Source: Burkholderiales bacterium
GTDB lineage: Bacteria > Pseudomonadota > Gammaproteobacteria > Burkholderiales > JAEUOS01
Assembly (NCBI GenBank): GCA_016790695.1
Contig: JAEUOS010000059.1
Location: 1 to 37,642, forward strand
Direction: 5' to 3'
Length of the DNA stretch: 37,642 bases
The notes beneath the pieces are model-generated. The model had not been told where the DNA came from and made no database searches. It saw nothing but the letters and a program-made list of their open reading frames with translations. Within the stretch, counting starts at the first letter, position 1. Each line of letters starts with the position of its first letter. Below, piece by piece: positions 1-8,727 of this stretch. Position numbers and translations under genes: made by a program.

Positions 1-1285
1 CGCAAGAATCCTTGCATCCGCGGCGGCGCTGGCAGTCGCCGCATGCGCGCAACAGCCGGCGCAGCAGTCGGCGAGCCCGCCGCCGGCAGCGAAGCCGGCA
101 CCGGTGGCAGCGGCACCCGCCGCGCCTGCGCCCGCCGCCAAGCCCGCGGCGCCGCCGCCGATCTGGAAACAGGGCCAGGCGCCCGACCAGGCGTCGTCGA
201 CGCTCGCGCCCCTGGCGGGCCGCATGACGGCGACGCCGCCCGCGGAGATCCCGGTCGACAGGCTCAAGGTGCCGCCGGGATTCAAGGTCGAGCTGTGGGC
301 CCACGGCATGCCCGGCGCCCGCGCCATGGTGCGCGGCGACCAGGGCAAGATCTACGTCGGCACCCGCATCATCGGCCGCGTCTACGAGATCACCGACAAC
401 GGCAAGGAGCGCACCAGCCGCGTCGTCGTCGACAAGCTGGTGCAGCCCGCCGGCGTCGAGTTCCGCAAGGGCTCGCTCTACGTGATGGCGATCGACAAGG
501 TGCTGCGCTTCGACGGCATCGAGTCCAACCCGGGCGCGCAGCCGGTCGACATGACCGCGGCGTTCAAGCTGCCCAAGGAGCAGCACCACAACTGGAAGTA
601 CATCCGCTTCGGCCCCGACGGCAAGCTCTACGTGCCGTTCGGCGCGCCGTGCAACATCTGCGTGCCACCGACCGACGAGTACGCGCAGATCCGCCGCTAC
701 AACCCCGACGGCTCCGGGATGGAGGTGATCGCCCGCGGCGTGCGCAACTCGGTCGGCTTCGACTGGCACCCGCGCACCGGCCAGCTCTGGTTCACCGACC
801 ACGGGCGCGACTGGATGGGCGACGACGGTCCCGAGGACGAGCTGAACCGCCTCGCCAAGCCCGGCCAGGACTTCGGCTTTCCCTACTGCCATGCCAAGGG
901 CGTGGTCGACCGCGACGTCAAGCGCGCCGACCCCTGCGGCGGGGTGACCCTGCCGGTCACCACCCTCGGGCCGCACGCCGCGGCGATGGGGGTGAAGTTC
1001 TACACGGGCAGGATGTTCCCGGCGCAGTACCGCAACGTCATGTTCGTCGCGCGCAAGGGCTCGTGGAACCGGACCGTGAAGTACGGCTACGACGTCGTCA
1101 CCGTCACCGCGTCGCGCGACGGCCGCAACCCGAAGGTCACGCCGTTCCTGACCGGCTTCATGGACGAGAAGACCCAGGCCTTCTGGGGGCGTCCGGCCTA
1201 CCTGATGCAGATGCGCGACGGCTCGATGCTGGTCTCCGACGAGCAGCTCGGCGCCATCTATCGCATCTCGTATGCCCGCAGGTAG
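1..1285 (+). CDS. PQQ-type soluble aldose/sorbosone dehydrogenase-like lipoprotein (5' partial)
   Basis: The open frame runs in from the left edge (first full codon at base 2), so the true start lies outside the window. The first visible residues contain LAVAAC, a lipobox, followed by a long Ala/Pro-rich linker, so the protein is probably a lipidated, membrane-anchored periplasmic enzyme. The globular part begins near base 250 (VPPGFKVELWA). It shows the beta-propeller features of glucose/sorbosone dehydrogenases: RNSVGFDWHP, LWFTDHGRDWMGDD and a Cys pair in APCNIC. Known members oxidise sugars or other alcohols with PQQ and pass electrons to a cytochrome. The next gene, a c-type cytochrome, overlaps the 3' end by 14 bases, which fits that role. 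An internal GTG at 104 would remove the lipobox, so I reject it as the start. Substrate and actual PQQ binding are inferred. Confidence 0.85.
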   Translation, partial: ARILASAAALAVAACAQQPAQQSASPPPAAKPAPVAAAPAAPAPAAKPAAPPPIWKQGQAPDQASSTLAPLAGRMTATPPAEIPVDRLKVPPGFKVELWAHGMPGARAMVRGDQGKIYVGTRIIGRVYEITDNGKERTSRVVVDKLVQPAGVEFRKGSLYVMAIDKVLRFDGIESNPGAQPVDMTAAFKLPKEQHHNWKYIRFGPDGKLYVPFGAPCNICVPPTDEYAQIRRYNPDGSGMEVIARGVRNSVGFDWHPRTGQLWFTDHGRDWMGDDGPEDELNRLAKPGQDFGFPYCHAKGVVDRDVKRADPCGGVTLPVTTLGPHAAAMGVKFYTGRMFPAQYRNVMFVARKGSWNRTVKYGYDVVTVTASRDGRNPKVTPFLTGFMDEKTQAFWGRPAYLMQMRDGSMLVSDEQLGAIYRISYARR

Positions 1286-1841
1286 CGTGGTCGCGGGGCT
1301 GTGCGGCCTGCTGCTGGCCGCCGGCGCCGCGATCGCCCAGGCGCCGCCGCGGGCGGCGACCTGCGCCGCCTGCCACGGCGCGGACGGCAACTCCGCGGCG
1401 CCGGCGAGCCCCTCGCTCGCCGGCCAGCCGTTCGTCTTCCTCGAGACCCAGCTGGTGATGATCCGCGAGGGGCTGCGCGAGATCGCGCCGATGCGCGGCT
1501 TCCTCGACCGCGTCAGCGACGCCGAGCTGTCGGCGCTGGCGCGGTTCTACGCGGCGCAGCCGCTGCGCCCGGCGCCGGCCGCGCGCCGGGGCGCCGAGTT
1601 CGCGCGCGGCGAGGCCCTCGCCCGCGACCTGCTGTGCGGCACCTGTCACCTCGGCACCTTCCGCGGCCGCGAGCAGATGCCGCGCCTGGCCGGCCAGCGC
1701 GAGGACTACCTGCTGCACACGATGACCCAGTTCCGCGACGGCAGCGCGACCGGCCGCGACACCATCATGGCCGCCACCATGCGCGGCCTCGGCGACGAGG
1801 ACCTGCGCGCGCTCGCGCACTACTTCGCGCAGCTGCCGTAG
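1272..1841 (+). CDS. di-heme cytochrome c (cytochrome c4-like)
   Basis: This 189-residue exported protein has a signal peptide ending near AIAQ-A (about residue 23). Two CxxCH haem-binding motifs are present, CAACH at 31-35 and CGTCH at 122-126. Each half carries a candidate axial Met in matching position (M74 and M170), and the motifs CHGADGNS and SLAGQ are typical of the c4/c553 group. Length and two-domain repeat fit cytochrome c4. It would be periplasmic and shuttle electrons, most likely from the dehydrogenase encoded just upstream, whose last 14 bases it overlaps, towards a terminal oxidase. The ATG lies inside the upstream gene. The overlap implies co-transcription and translational coupling. 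The partnership is inferred from position only. Confidence 0.9.
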   Translation: MPAGSVVAGLCGLLLAAGAAIAQAPPRAATCAACHGADGNSAAPASPSLAGQPFVFLETQLVMIREGLREIAPMRGFLDRVSDAELSALARFYAAQPLRPAPAARRGAEFARGEALARDLLCGTCHLGTFRGREQMPRLAGQREDYLLHTMTQFRDGSATGRDTIMAATMRGLGDEDLRALAHYFAQLP

Positions 1842-1856
1842 GGCGCGGCGGGCGCG

Positions 1857-2684
1857 CTAGCGTCCGTTGAACACCGGCTCGCGCTTGTCGACGAACGCGC
1901 GCGTCGCCTCGCGGTGGTCCTCGGTCTGGCCGCAATGCACGTGGTGGGTGGCCTCGAGGTCGAGGCAGTCCTCGACGTTGCCGGCAACGGCGCGGTTGAG
2001 GTTCTCCTTCATGTAGCGGTAGGCGACCGTCGGCCCGGCCGCGAGGCGCCGCGCGATCTCGCGCGTGCGCTCGGCCAGCGCGTCGGGCGCGCAGACCCAG
2101 TTGACCAGGCCCAGGCGCAGCGCCTCGGCGGCGCCGACGCGCTCGGACAGGAAGTACAGCTCGCGCGCCTTGGCCGCGCCCACCAGCCGCGTCATGAAAT
2201 AGCTGCCGCCGTAGTCCCCCGAGAAGCCGACCCGCGCGAACGCGGTGGTGAGGATCGCATCCTCGGCCATCACGCGCAGGTCGCAGGCCAGCGCCAGCGC
2301 GAGCCCGGCGCCGGCGGCCGCGCCCGGCAGCGCGGCGAGGGTCGGCTTGGGCATGCGGTAGAGCCGGCCGGCCGTCGCGCGCTGGTTCAGGCGCTGGCGG
2401 TGGATCGCCTGGTCGATGGTGAGCTCGCCGACGGTGCCGTCGCCGCGCGCGGCCATGCCCTTGACGTCGCCGCCGGCGCAGAAGCCGCGGCCGGCGCCGG
2501 TGAGCACGATCGCGCGCACCGCGGCATCGGTCTCGGCGGCCGCCAGCTGGGCGGCGAGCGCCTCGATCATCGCGCGCGACATCGCGTTGCGCGCCTCGGG
2601 CCGGTTCATGGTCAGGGTGAGCACGCCGTCGTCGAGCGAGGCGAGGAGGTCGTGCGTGCCGGTGTCGAGGGCGCTGGCGGCCAT
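1857..2684 (-). CDS. enoyl-CoA hydratase/isomerase family protein
   Basis: This 275-residue crotonase-fold protein would be cytoplasmic and act on an acyl-CoA. The two oxyanion-hole segments are clear: FCAGGD at 68-73 and GAAAGAGL at 121-128. At the usual catalytic site there is D157 in SGDYGG instead of the Glu pair of classic hydratases. That resembles PaaG-like and dienoyl-CoA isomerases, so isomerisation is as likely as hydration. The ATG at 2684 is supported by AAGGAG about six bases upstream on the minus strand. The gene converges with the cytochrome gene (15-base gap) and is divergent from the flavoprotein gene at 2805. No pathway partner sits beside it, so the substrate is unknown. 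Confidence 0.88.
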   Translation of the reverse strand: MAASALDTGTHDLLASLDDGVLTLTMNRPEARNAMSRAMIEALAAQLAAAETDAAVRAIVLTGAGRGFCAGGDVKGMAARGDGTVGELTIDQAIHRQRLNQRATAGRLYRMPKPTLAALPGAAAGAGLALALACDLRVMAEDAILTTAFARVGFSGDYGGSYFMTRLVGAAKARELYFLSERVGAAEALRLGLVNWVCAPDALAERTREIARRLAAGPTVAYRYMKENLNRAVAGNVEDCLDLEATHHVHCGQTEDHREATRAFVDKREPVFNGR

Positions 2685-2719
2685 GGAAGTCTCCTTTGCG
2701 GATGCGGGGCGAGCGCGCG

Positions 2720-2725
2720 ATTGTA
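2720..2725 (-). promoter_or_regulatory. weak -10 candidate for the crotonase gene
   Basis: On the minus strand the hexamer TACAAT (bases 2725 to 2720) lies about 35 bases ahead of the ATG at 2684, inside the 120-base divergent gap. No convincing -35 box is visible at 16-18 bases upstream, so this is only a suggestion. Confidence 0.22.
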
Positions 2726-2804
2726 GGGGAGCCGCGCCGGACCGGGCCGCCGCGCGCCGCCAACGATGGTAGTCTCGCGGCCTTTGCAACCGGCACCGCG
2801 CACC

Positions 2805-3902
2805 ATGGAGCACGCCTCGTCGTTTCTGACCCTGCAGGAGATCGTCGCCGCCGCGCGGCGCAACCTCGCCCCCGGCCCCTGGGCCTACGTGATCGGCGGC
2901 ACCGAGACCGAGACCACGGTGCGGCGCAACCGCCAGGCGCTCGACGCGATCGCGTTCCGGCCGCGCGTGCTCAACGACGTCTCGAGCGTCGATGCGCGCG
3001 CGCGCTTCCTCGGCGTGCCGGTGCGCCTGCCGGTGATGCTGGCGCCGGTGGGCGGCATGGAGTCCTTCGCCCCCGACGGCGCCGCGGCGGCGGCGCGCGC
3101 CGCCGCGCGCTTCGGCGTGCCGCAGATGCTGTCGTCGGTGTGCCAGCCCGGGCTGGAAGCGACGGCGGCCGCGGCCGACACCGTGCGCGCGTTCCAGCTC
3201 TACGTGCGCGGCGACGACGCCTGGGTCGACGACTGGGTCGCGCGCGCCCGCGCGCACGGCTACCGCGCGTTCTGCCTGACCGTCGACAGCGCGTTCTACA
3301 GCCGCCGCGAGCGCGACATCGCCGGGCGCTTCGCCAAGCCGTGGCGCCCGACCGACAACACCGGGGTGGCCTACCAGGCGGCGCTGTCGTGGCGCACGGT
3401 GGCGCGCCTGAAGCGCAGCTGCGACCTGCCGCTGGTGTTGAAGGGCATCGCCACCGCCGAGGATGCGGCCCTCGCGGTCGAGCACGGCGTCGACGTGATC
3501 TACGTCTCCAACCACGGCGGGCGCCAGCTCGACCACGGCCTCGGCAGCGCCGCGGTGCTGCCCGAGGTGCTCGACGCGGTGCGCGGGCGCGCCGAAGTCT
3601 GGGTCGACGGCGGCTTCATGCGCGGCGCCGACGTGGTCAAGGCGATCGCGCTGGGCGCGACGACGGTCGGCATCGGCCGGCTCGCGTGCCTCGGGCTGGC
3701 CGCCGCCGGCGTCGACGGCCTGGTGCGCGTGCTCGAACTGCTCGAGGAGGAGATCCGCATCTGCCTCGGGCTGCTCGGCGTCACCTCGCTCACCGCGCTC
3801 ACGCCGCGCCACGTGACCGCGGCGCCGCCGGTGTCCGAGCCGGGCGCGCTCTCCGCCTTTCCGCTGCTCGACCTCTACGACACCGCGCCGCCGCGCGGCT
3901 GA
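2805..3902 (+). CDS. FMN-dependent alpha-hydroxyacid dehydrogenase/oxidase
   Basis: The 365-residue protein belongs to the lactate dehydrogenase (LldD)/glycolate oxidase/mandelate dehydrogenase family, which oxidises L-2-hydroxyacids to 2-oxoacids using FMN in a TIM barrel. Visible landmarks are Y28 in WAYVIGG, FQLYVR near 130-135, K213 in VLKGI, and the active-site signature SNHGGRQLD with catalytic H237 and substrate-binding R240. The FMN phosphate loop follows (VDGGFMRGADVVKAIALGA). I start at ATG 2805 because MEHASSFLTLQEI aligns with the normal family N-terminus. The upstream GTG/ATG options only add a basic, non-conserved stretch. The 3' end overlaps the convergent Old Yellow Enzyme gene by 28 bases. 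The precise hydroxyacid is unknown. Confidence 0.9.
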   Translation: MEHASSFLTLQEIVAAARRNLAPGPWAYVIGGTETETTVRRNRQALDAIAFRPRVLNDVSSVDARARFLGVPVRLPVMLAPVGGMESFAPDGAAAAARAAARFGVPQMLSSVCQPGLEATAAAADTVRAFQLYVRGDDAWVDDWVARARAHGYRAFCLTVDSAFYSRRERDIAGRFAKPWRPTDNTGVAYQAALSWRTVARLKRSCDLPLVLKGIATAEDAALAVEHGVDVIYVSNHGGRQLDHGLGSAAVLPEVLDAVRGRAEVWVDGGFMRGADVVKAIALGATTVGIGRLACLGLAAAGVDGLVRVLELLEEEIRICLGLLGVTSLTALTPRHVTAAPPVSEPGALSAFPLLDLYDTAPPRG

Positions 3903-5089
3903 GGCCCGGCGCCATCGGCGGGCGGCACGGTGCCGGCGCCGTACGTCGACGGCACCACGCCCGGCACGGTGGCCGCGCGGCGCTCGAGCCAGTAGCGATA
4001 GGGCGGCGGCGCCAGCGCGAAGCCGGGGTCGGCGCCGAGCTTCTGCGCCGCGTCCATCGCCCAGTTCGGGTTGTAGAGCATCTCGCGCGCGAGCGCGACG
4101 AGGTCGGCGCGGCCCGCGGCGAGAATGCGCTCGGCCTGCATCGCATGCACGATCAGGCCCACGGCCATGGTCATGACGCCGCCCTCGCGGCGGACCCGCT
4201 CCGCGTACGGCACCTGGTAGTCGTAGGCGGGCCGCGCCGCGCCGGCGGGCGGCTTGCCGAGGATGCCGCCCGAGCTGCAGTCGATCACGTCCACGCCCAG
4301 CGGACCGACGCGGCGCGCGAGCGCCACGCTCTGGTCCGGCCCGAAGCCGGCGTCGTCCTCGGCGGAGATGCGCAGGAACAGGGGCTTGCCCGCCGGCCAG
4401 TGCGCGCGCACGCTCTCGACCACCTCGCAGGCGAAGCGCATGCGATTGGCCTCCGAGCCACCGTACGCGTCGTCGCGGCGATTCGCCAGCGGCGAGAGGA
4501 ACTCGTGGATCAGGAAGCCGTGCGCGCCGTGGATCTCGACCAGGTCGAAGCCGGCGGCGTCGGCGCGTGCCGCCGCGCGTCCCCAGGCCTCGACCGTCTG
4601 CGCGATCTCCGCGCGCGACAGCGCGCGCGGCACCGGCGCACCCTCGTCGGCGGCGAGCGCGCTCGGTGCCACCAGTTCCCAGGCCTCCCAGTCGGTCACC
4701 CCGTCGGCCTCGGCGTCGGCGCGCGCCAGCGGCCGGCCCCCCTCCCACGGGCGGCGCACGCGCGACTTGCGACCCGAGTGGCCGAGCTGGATGCCGGCGG
4801 CCGCGCCGCACCGGTGCACGAAGTCGACGATGCGCGCGAGGCCCGGCACGAAGGCGTCGTCCCACAGGCCGAGGTCGCCGACGGTGCCGCAGCCGCGGCG
4901 CTCGACCTTGGTCGACTCGAGCATCACCATGCCGGCGCCGCCGGCGGCGTAGCGCCCGGCGTTCATCAGGTGCCAGTCGTTGGCGAAGCCGCGCTCGGCC
5001 GCGTACTGGTGCATCGGGGCGACCACCACGCGGTTCTTCAGGGTGCAGTCGCGGATGGTCAGGGGCGTGAACAGCAGAGGCTGGCTCAT
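3875..5089 (-). CDS. NADH:flavin oxidoreductase, Old Yellow Enzyme family (YqjM-like)
   Basis: This 404-residue FMN TIM-barrel protein would reduce activated C=C bonds, for example enones or enoates. It shows the N-terminal LKNRVVVAPM, the flavin-binding GIQLGHSGRK near 99-108, and the substrate-binding pair H187/H190 in HGAHGFLIHEFLSP, with NRRDDAYGG following. The position that is Cys26 in YqjM (PMCMY) is His27 here (PMHQY), while the partner Tyr (Y29) is kept. Flavin-potential tuning by that Cys is therefore lost. The ATG at 5089 gives the standard MSQPLLFTPLTI start. The C-terminal 30 or so residues are Pro/Gly-rich and overlap the end of the convergent flavoprotein gene by 28 bases. Substrate unknown. 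Confidence 0.9.
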   Translation of the reverse strand: MSQPLLFTPLTIRDCTLKNRVVVAPMHQYAAERGFANDWHLMNAGRYAAGGAGMVMLESTKVERRGCGTVGDLGLWDDAFVPGLARIVDFVHRCGAAAGIQLGHSGRKSRVRRPWEGGRPLARADAEADGVTDWEAWELVAPSALAADEGAPVPRALSRAEIAQTVEAWGRAAARADAAGFDLVEIHGAHGFLIHEFLSPLANRRDDAYGGSEANRMRFACEVVESVRAHWPAGKPLFLRISAEDDAGFGPDQSVALARRVGPLGVDVIDCSSGGILGKPPAGAARPAYDYQVPYAERVRREGGVMTMAVGLIVHAMQAERILAAGRADLVALAREMLYNPNWAMDAAQKLGADPGFALAPPPYRYWLERRAATVPGVVPSTYGAGTVPPADGAGPQPRGGAVS

Positions 5090-5219
5090 GACGCGGCGGG
5101 CAGAGGAAGGGTTGGCGAAGCGCCGATTGTCGCTCCTTCGCGCCTGCGCGCCGCGGCGCCGCGGTGCGGTATCCTGCGCGCTGCGGCAACCACAACGATT
5201 CCTACAGGAGACAAGAGCC

Positions 5220-6182
5220 ATGCGCAAACTCGTGATCGCGCTCGCGACGCTGGTGCTGAGCGGCGCGGTGCTGGCACAGGCACCGTACCCGAACCGGCAG
5301 ATACGCGGTGTCATCCCCTGGCCGCCGGGCCAGGCGACCGACCTGGTCGGGCGCGTGATTTCCCAGAAGCTGACCGACGTGCTCGGCCAGCCGGTGGTGC
5401 CCGACAACAAGGCGGGCGCCGGCGGCATGATGGGCACCGACTTTGCGGCCAAGGCGCCGGCCGACGGCTACACCATTCTGTTCGCCTCCAGCGGCCCGGT
5501 GACGATCAACCCGATCGTGCAGAAGACGCCCTACGACCCCGAGCGCGAACTTGTGCCGGTGGCAAAGATCGGGCTGTCCGCCTACGTGCTGGTGACCAGT
5601 CCCACCTTCCCGGCGACCAACGTGCGCGAGCTGGTGGCGCTGGTCAAGGCCAATCCCGGCAAGTACAGTTTCTCCTCCTCCGGCACCGGCGCCACCGCGC
5701 ACCTGGTCTCCGAGTGGTTCAACATGCGCGCCGGGCTCACCGCCACCCACGTCCCGTACAAGGGCAGCGCGCCGGCGCTCACCGACGTCGCCAGCGGCCA
5801 GATCGCCTATACGCTCGAAACGGTGGCGGGGACCATGCCGCTGGTGCGCGGCGGGCGCCTGCGCGCCTACGGCACGTCGATCGCGCGGCCGTCGGCGCTG
5901 ACGCCGGGCATCGAGCCGCTCGCGACCTCGCTCAACCTGCCGGGCTTCGACGTCGGCGCGTGGATCGGCGTGATGGTCGCCGCCGGCACGCCGAAGGCCG
6001 CCGTCGATCGCCTGTCGGCGGCGATGGCGACGGTGATGCAGGCGGCCGAGGTGCGCGAGCGCCTCGCGGGTGTCGGCCTGGAGGTCGACTACGCGCCGGC
6101 CGACGAGTTCGCCCGCTACCTGAAGGAGCAGCACGCGCGCTTCGCCGACATCGTCAAGCGCGCCAACATCAAGGTCGACTGA
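5220..6182 (+). CDS. TctC/Bug-family periplasmic substrate-binding protein
   Basis: This 320-residue exported protein has a cleavable signal peptide (MRKLVIALATLVLSGAVLAQ-A). The mature part follows the Bug pattern: YPNRQIRGVIPWPPG, a DNKAGAGGMMG loop, ADGYTIL, and THVPYKGSAPALTD in the ligand cleft. Family members bind small carboxylates (citrate, glutamate, terephthalate, nicotinate and others) and feed tripartite tricarboxylate transporters or act as sensors. No TctA or TctB membrane partner is nearby. AGGAG sits about 10 bases before the ATG. It is followed after 29 bases by a Baeyer-Villiger monooxygenase and later by a second TctC, suggesting uptake of that pathway's substrate. The ligand is not predictable. 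Confidence 0.92.
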   Translation: MRKLVIALATLVLSGAVLAQAPYPNRQIRGVIPWPPGQATDLVGRVISQKLTDVLGQPVVPDNKAGAGGMMGTDFAAKAPADGYTILFASSGPVTINPIVQKTPYDPERELVPVAKIGLSAYVLVTSPTFPATNVRELVALVKANPGKYSFSSSGTGATAHLVSEWFNMRAGLTATHVPYKGSAPALTDVASGQIAYTLETVAGTMPLVRGGRLRAYGTSIARPSALTPGIEPLATSLNLPGFDVGAWIGVMVAAGTPKAAVDRLSAAMATVMQAAEVRERLAGVGLEVDYAPADEFARYLKEQHARFADIVKRANIKVD

Positions 6183-6198
6183 GCCGCACCGGCCCGGC

Positions 6199-6203
6199 AG
6201 GAG
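6199..6203 (+). promoter_or_regulatory. ribosome binding site deciding a TTG start
   Basis: AGGAG is placed eight bases ahead of the TTG at 6212. No ATG or GTG in frame gives the complete FAD-binding N-terminus with comparable spacing, so this site supports the rare TTG start of the monooxygenase. Confidence 0.6.
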
Positions 6204-6211
6204 AGCGCGTC

Positions 6212-7678
6212 TTGGATCGCGAGCATTTCGACGTCGTCATCGTCGGCGCCGGCATCTCCGGCGTCGGCGCCGCCTATCACCTCGGCGCGCAGCGCCCGGA
6301 CCTGCGCTACCTGGTGCTCGAGGAGCAGGCGGGCTTCGGCGGCACCTGGATCACGCACCGCTATCCGGGCATCCGGTCCGATTCCGACCTCTACACCTTC
6401 GGCTACCGGTTCAAGCCCTGGGTCGGCCCGCCGATCGCCACCGCCGCGGAGATCCTCAGGTACATGGAGGAGGTGATCGCGGAGAACGGCCTGGCGCCGC
6501 ACATCCGCTATCGCCACCGCGTCTCCAGGGCGCGCTGGTCGAGCGCGGCGCGCCGCTGGACCCTGGAGGTGACCGACCTCGCGACCGGCGCGACCCGGAG
6601 CGTCAGCGCCGGCTTCCTCTGGATGTGCCAGGGCTATTACCGGCATGCCGAAGGCTACACGCCGCAGTGGCCGGGCATGGCCGATTTCGCCGGCCGCATC
6701 GTCCACCCGCAGACCTGGCCCGACGACCTCGACCTGGCCGGCAAGCGGGTGGTGGTGATCGGCTCGGGCGCGACCGCGGCCACGCTGGTGCCGGCGATCG
6801 CCGGCACGTGCGCGCACGTGACCATGCTGCAGCGCTCGCCGACCTATTTCGTCACCGGGCGCAATGCGAACGCGCTCGCCGACACCCTGCGCGAGATCGG
6901 CATCAAGGAGGAGTGGATCCACGAGATCGTGCGCCGCAAGATCCTGTTCGACCAGGCGACGATCACGCGGCGCGCGTTCAGCGAACCCGAGAAGCTCAGG
7001 GCCGAGCTCCTGGCCGGCGTGCGCGCCTATCTCGGCGACGACTACGACATCGCGACCCACTTCACGCCGCGCTACCTGCCCTGGCGCCAGCGCATCGCCT
7101 TCATTCCCGACGGCGACCTGTTCGTCGGCATCCGCAACGGCCAGGCCTCGGTGGCGACCGACGAGATCGAGCGCTTCACCGCGGACGGCATCCTGCTCCG
7201 GTCGGGCCGCCGCCTGCCCGCCGACGTGATCGTCACCGCGACCGGCTTCAACCTCAACGTGCTCGGCGACATCGACTTCGCGATCGACGACAAGGCGCTC
7301 GACTTCGCCGACACCGTGACCTACCGCGGCGCGATGTTCACCGGCATCCCGAACATGATCTGGGTGTTCGGCTATTTCCGCGCGAGCTGGACCCTGCGCG
7401 CCGACCTGATCGCGGATTTCGTGATCCGCCTCTTCGCGCACATGCGCGCCGCCGGCAAGTCGGTGGTCACGCCGCGGCTGCGCGACGCCGACCGCGACAT
7501 GCGGCTCCTGCCCTGGGTCGACCCGCAGAACTTCAATCCCGGCTACCTGACCCGCGGCCTGGCGCTGCTGCCGCGCCAGGGCGACCGCGCGCCGTGGCGC
7601 CATACCCAGGACTACTGGTCCGAGCGCGACGAGTTGCCGGCCGCCGACCTGGACGACGGCACGCTGGTGTACGAATGA
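6212..7678 (+). CDS. flavin-containing (Baeyer-Villiger type) monooxygenase
   Basis: The 488-residue cytoplasmic flavoprotein has two Rossmann motifs, GAGISG at 12-17 for FAD and GSGATA at 184-189 for NADPH. They flank a full match to the type I Baeyer-Villiger fingerprint FxGxxxHxxxW: F159, G161, H165, W169, followed by P170. GGTWITHRYPG near 43-52 and ATGF towards the C-terminus are also as expected. Known members insert one oxygen from O2 into ketones to give esters or lactones, or oxidise heteroatoms. Translation appears to start at TTG 6212. The gene lies between two TctC genes, with an ACMSD-like amidohydrolase further down, so a ketone or aromatic-derived acid pathway is plausible but unproven. 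Confidence 0.9.
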   Translation: MDREHFDVVIVGAGISGVGAAYHLGAQRPDLRYLVLEEQAGFGGTWITHRYPGIRSDSDLYTFGYRFKPWVGPPIATAAEILRYMEEVIAENGLAPHIRYRHRVSRARWSSAARRWTLEVTDLATGATRSVSAGFLWMCQGYYRHAEGYTPQWPGMADFAGRIVHPQTWPDDLDLAGKRVVVIGSGATAATLVPAIAGTCAHVTMLQRSPTYFVTGRNANALADTLREIGIKEEWIHEIVRRKILFDQATITRRAFSEPEKLRAELLAGVRAYLGDDYDIATHFTPRYLPWRQRIAFIPDGDLFVGIRNGQASVATDEIERFTADGILLRSGRRLPADVIVTATGFNLNVLGDIDFAIDDKALDFADTVTYRGAMFTGIPNMIWVFGYFRASWTLRADLIADFVIRLFAHMRAAGKSVVTPRLRDADRDMRLLPWVDPQNFNPGYLTRGLALLPRQGDRAPWRHTQDYWSERDELPAADLDDGTLVYE

Positions 7679-7724
7679 CCCCCCGCCATGCGCCTGCGGG
7701 CGCCGCTGCCACGGAGTGACCACC

Positions 7725-8714
7725 ATGAACCACGATCGTCCTGCGGCCGCGCGCCGCGCGGTGCTGCGCGGCGCCGTCGCCGTCGGCGCCGCGCTTGCGG
7801 CCGGCCCCGGCCGCGCGCAGTCCTACCCGGCGCGCCCGCTGCGCCTGGTGGTGCCGTACCCGGCGGGCGGGGCGGTCGACATCGTGTCGCGCCTGCTCGC
7901 CGAGAAACTCGCCGGCGCATTCGGCCAGCAGGTGATCGTCGAGAACCGCGCCGGCGCAGCCGGCCTGATCGGTGCCGAGGCGGTCGCGCGCATGCCCGCG
8001 GACGGCTACGCGCTGGTGATGGCGACGGTGAGCAGCCACGCGATCGCGCCCAGCGTCTACCGCAAGATGCCCTACGACCCGGTGGCGGACTTCTCCCCGA
8101 TCACGCTGACCGCGGCGACGCCCTACGTGATCACGGTCAACCCGGGCGTGGCGGCGACGAGCCTGCAGGCGCTGATCGCGCTGGCGAAGGCGAACCCGAC
8201 GGCGCTCGCGTTCGGCTCGTCGGGCAACGGCACCACGCCGCACCTGGCCGGCGAGCTGTTCAACACCCTCGCCGGGACCACGCTCACGCACGTGCCGTAC
8301 AAGGGCAGCGCGCCGATGGTCACCGACCTGATCGGCGGCCAGGTGCAGGTGGCGTTCGACAACACGGTGATTCCGCACGTCAAGGCCGGGCGGCTGCGCG
8401 CGCTGGCGGTCACCGGGCCGACGCGCCTGGCGGCGCTGCCCGAGGTCCCGACCGCGCAGGAGGCGGGACTGGCGGGCTACGAGGCGGTCGGGTGGATGGG
8501 GCTGTTCGGCCCGCGCGGCCTGCCCGCCGAGGTCGCGGCGCGCGTGCAGGCCGAGACCGCGCGCGCCATGCGCGCCCCGGACGTGACCGAGCGGCTGGCA
8601 GGGCTGGGGTTCCAGGCGGTGACCAACACGCCCGAGGCGCTGCGCGCCTATGTCGAGGCGGAGATCGCCAAGTGGGCGCGCGTGGTCAGGCAGGCGCGCA
8701 TCCAGCCCGAATAG
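7725..8714 (+). CDS. TctC/Bug-family periplasmic substrate-binding protein
   Basis: A 329-residue exported binding protein with a twin-arginine-like leader (ARRAVLRGAV, then cleavage near GRAQ-S). Bug hallmarks are RPLRLVVPYPAGGAVDIVSRLL, VENRAGAAGLIGAE, PADGYALV and THVPYKGSAPMVTDLIGGQ. I choose ATG 7725 (GGAG eight bases upstream) over GTG 7716, which itself overlaps that GGAG. The gene lies 46 bases after the monooxygenase and 13 before the amidohydrolase, so all three probably share a transcript. It is the second TctC in this run. Two binding proteins in one operon may cover different ligands. No TctAB partner is encoded here. Confidence 0.92.
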   Translation: MNHDRPAAARRAVLRGAVAVGAALAAGPGRAQSYPARPLRLVVPYPAGGAVDIVSRLLAEKLAGAFGQQVIVENRAGAAGLIGAEAVARMPADGYALVMATVSSHAIAPSVYRKMPYDPVADFSPITLTAATPYVITVNPGVAATSLQALIALAKANPTALAFGSSGNGTTPHLAGELFNTLAGTTLTHVPYKGSAPMVTDLIGGQVQVAFDNTVIPHVKAGRLRALAVTGPTRLAALPEVPTAQEAGLAGYEAVGWMGLFGPRGLPAEVAARVQAETARAMRAPDVTERLAGLGFQAVTNTPEALRAYVEAEIAKWARVVRQARIQPE

Positions 8715-8727
8715 GAGCGCCGGTCCC

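Noticed and set aside
1857..5195. A minus-strand open frame of over 1100 codons joining the crotonase frame to upstream sequence
   Set aside because: Motifs start only at the ATG at 2684, which has a good ribosome site. The upstream part is antisense to the FMN dehydrogenase gene and low-complexity.
2696..7678. A very long plus-strand open frame covering several genes, mostly Arg/Ala/Pro-rich
   Set aside because: Only its last part (from 6212) has recognisable protein motifs. The rest is the stop-poor shadow frame of high-GC genes on either strand.
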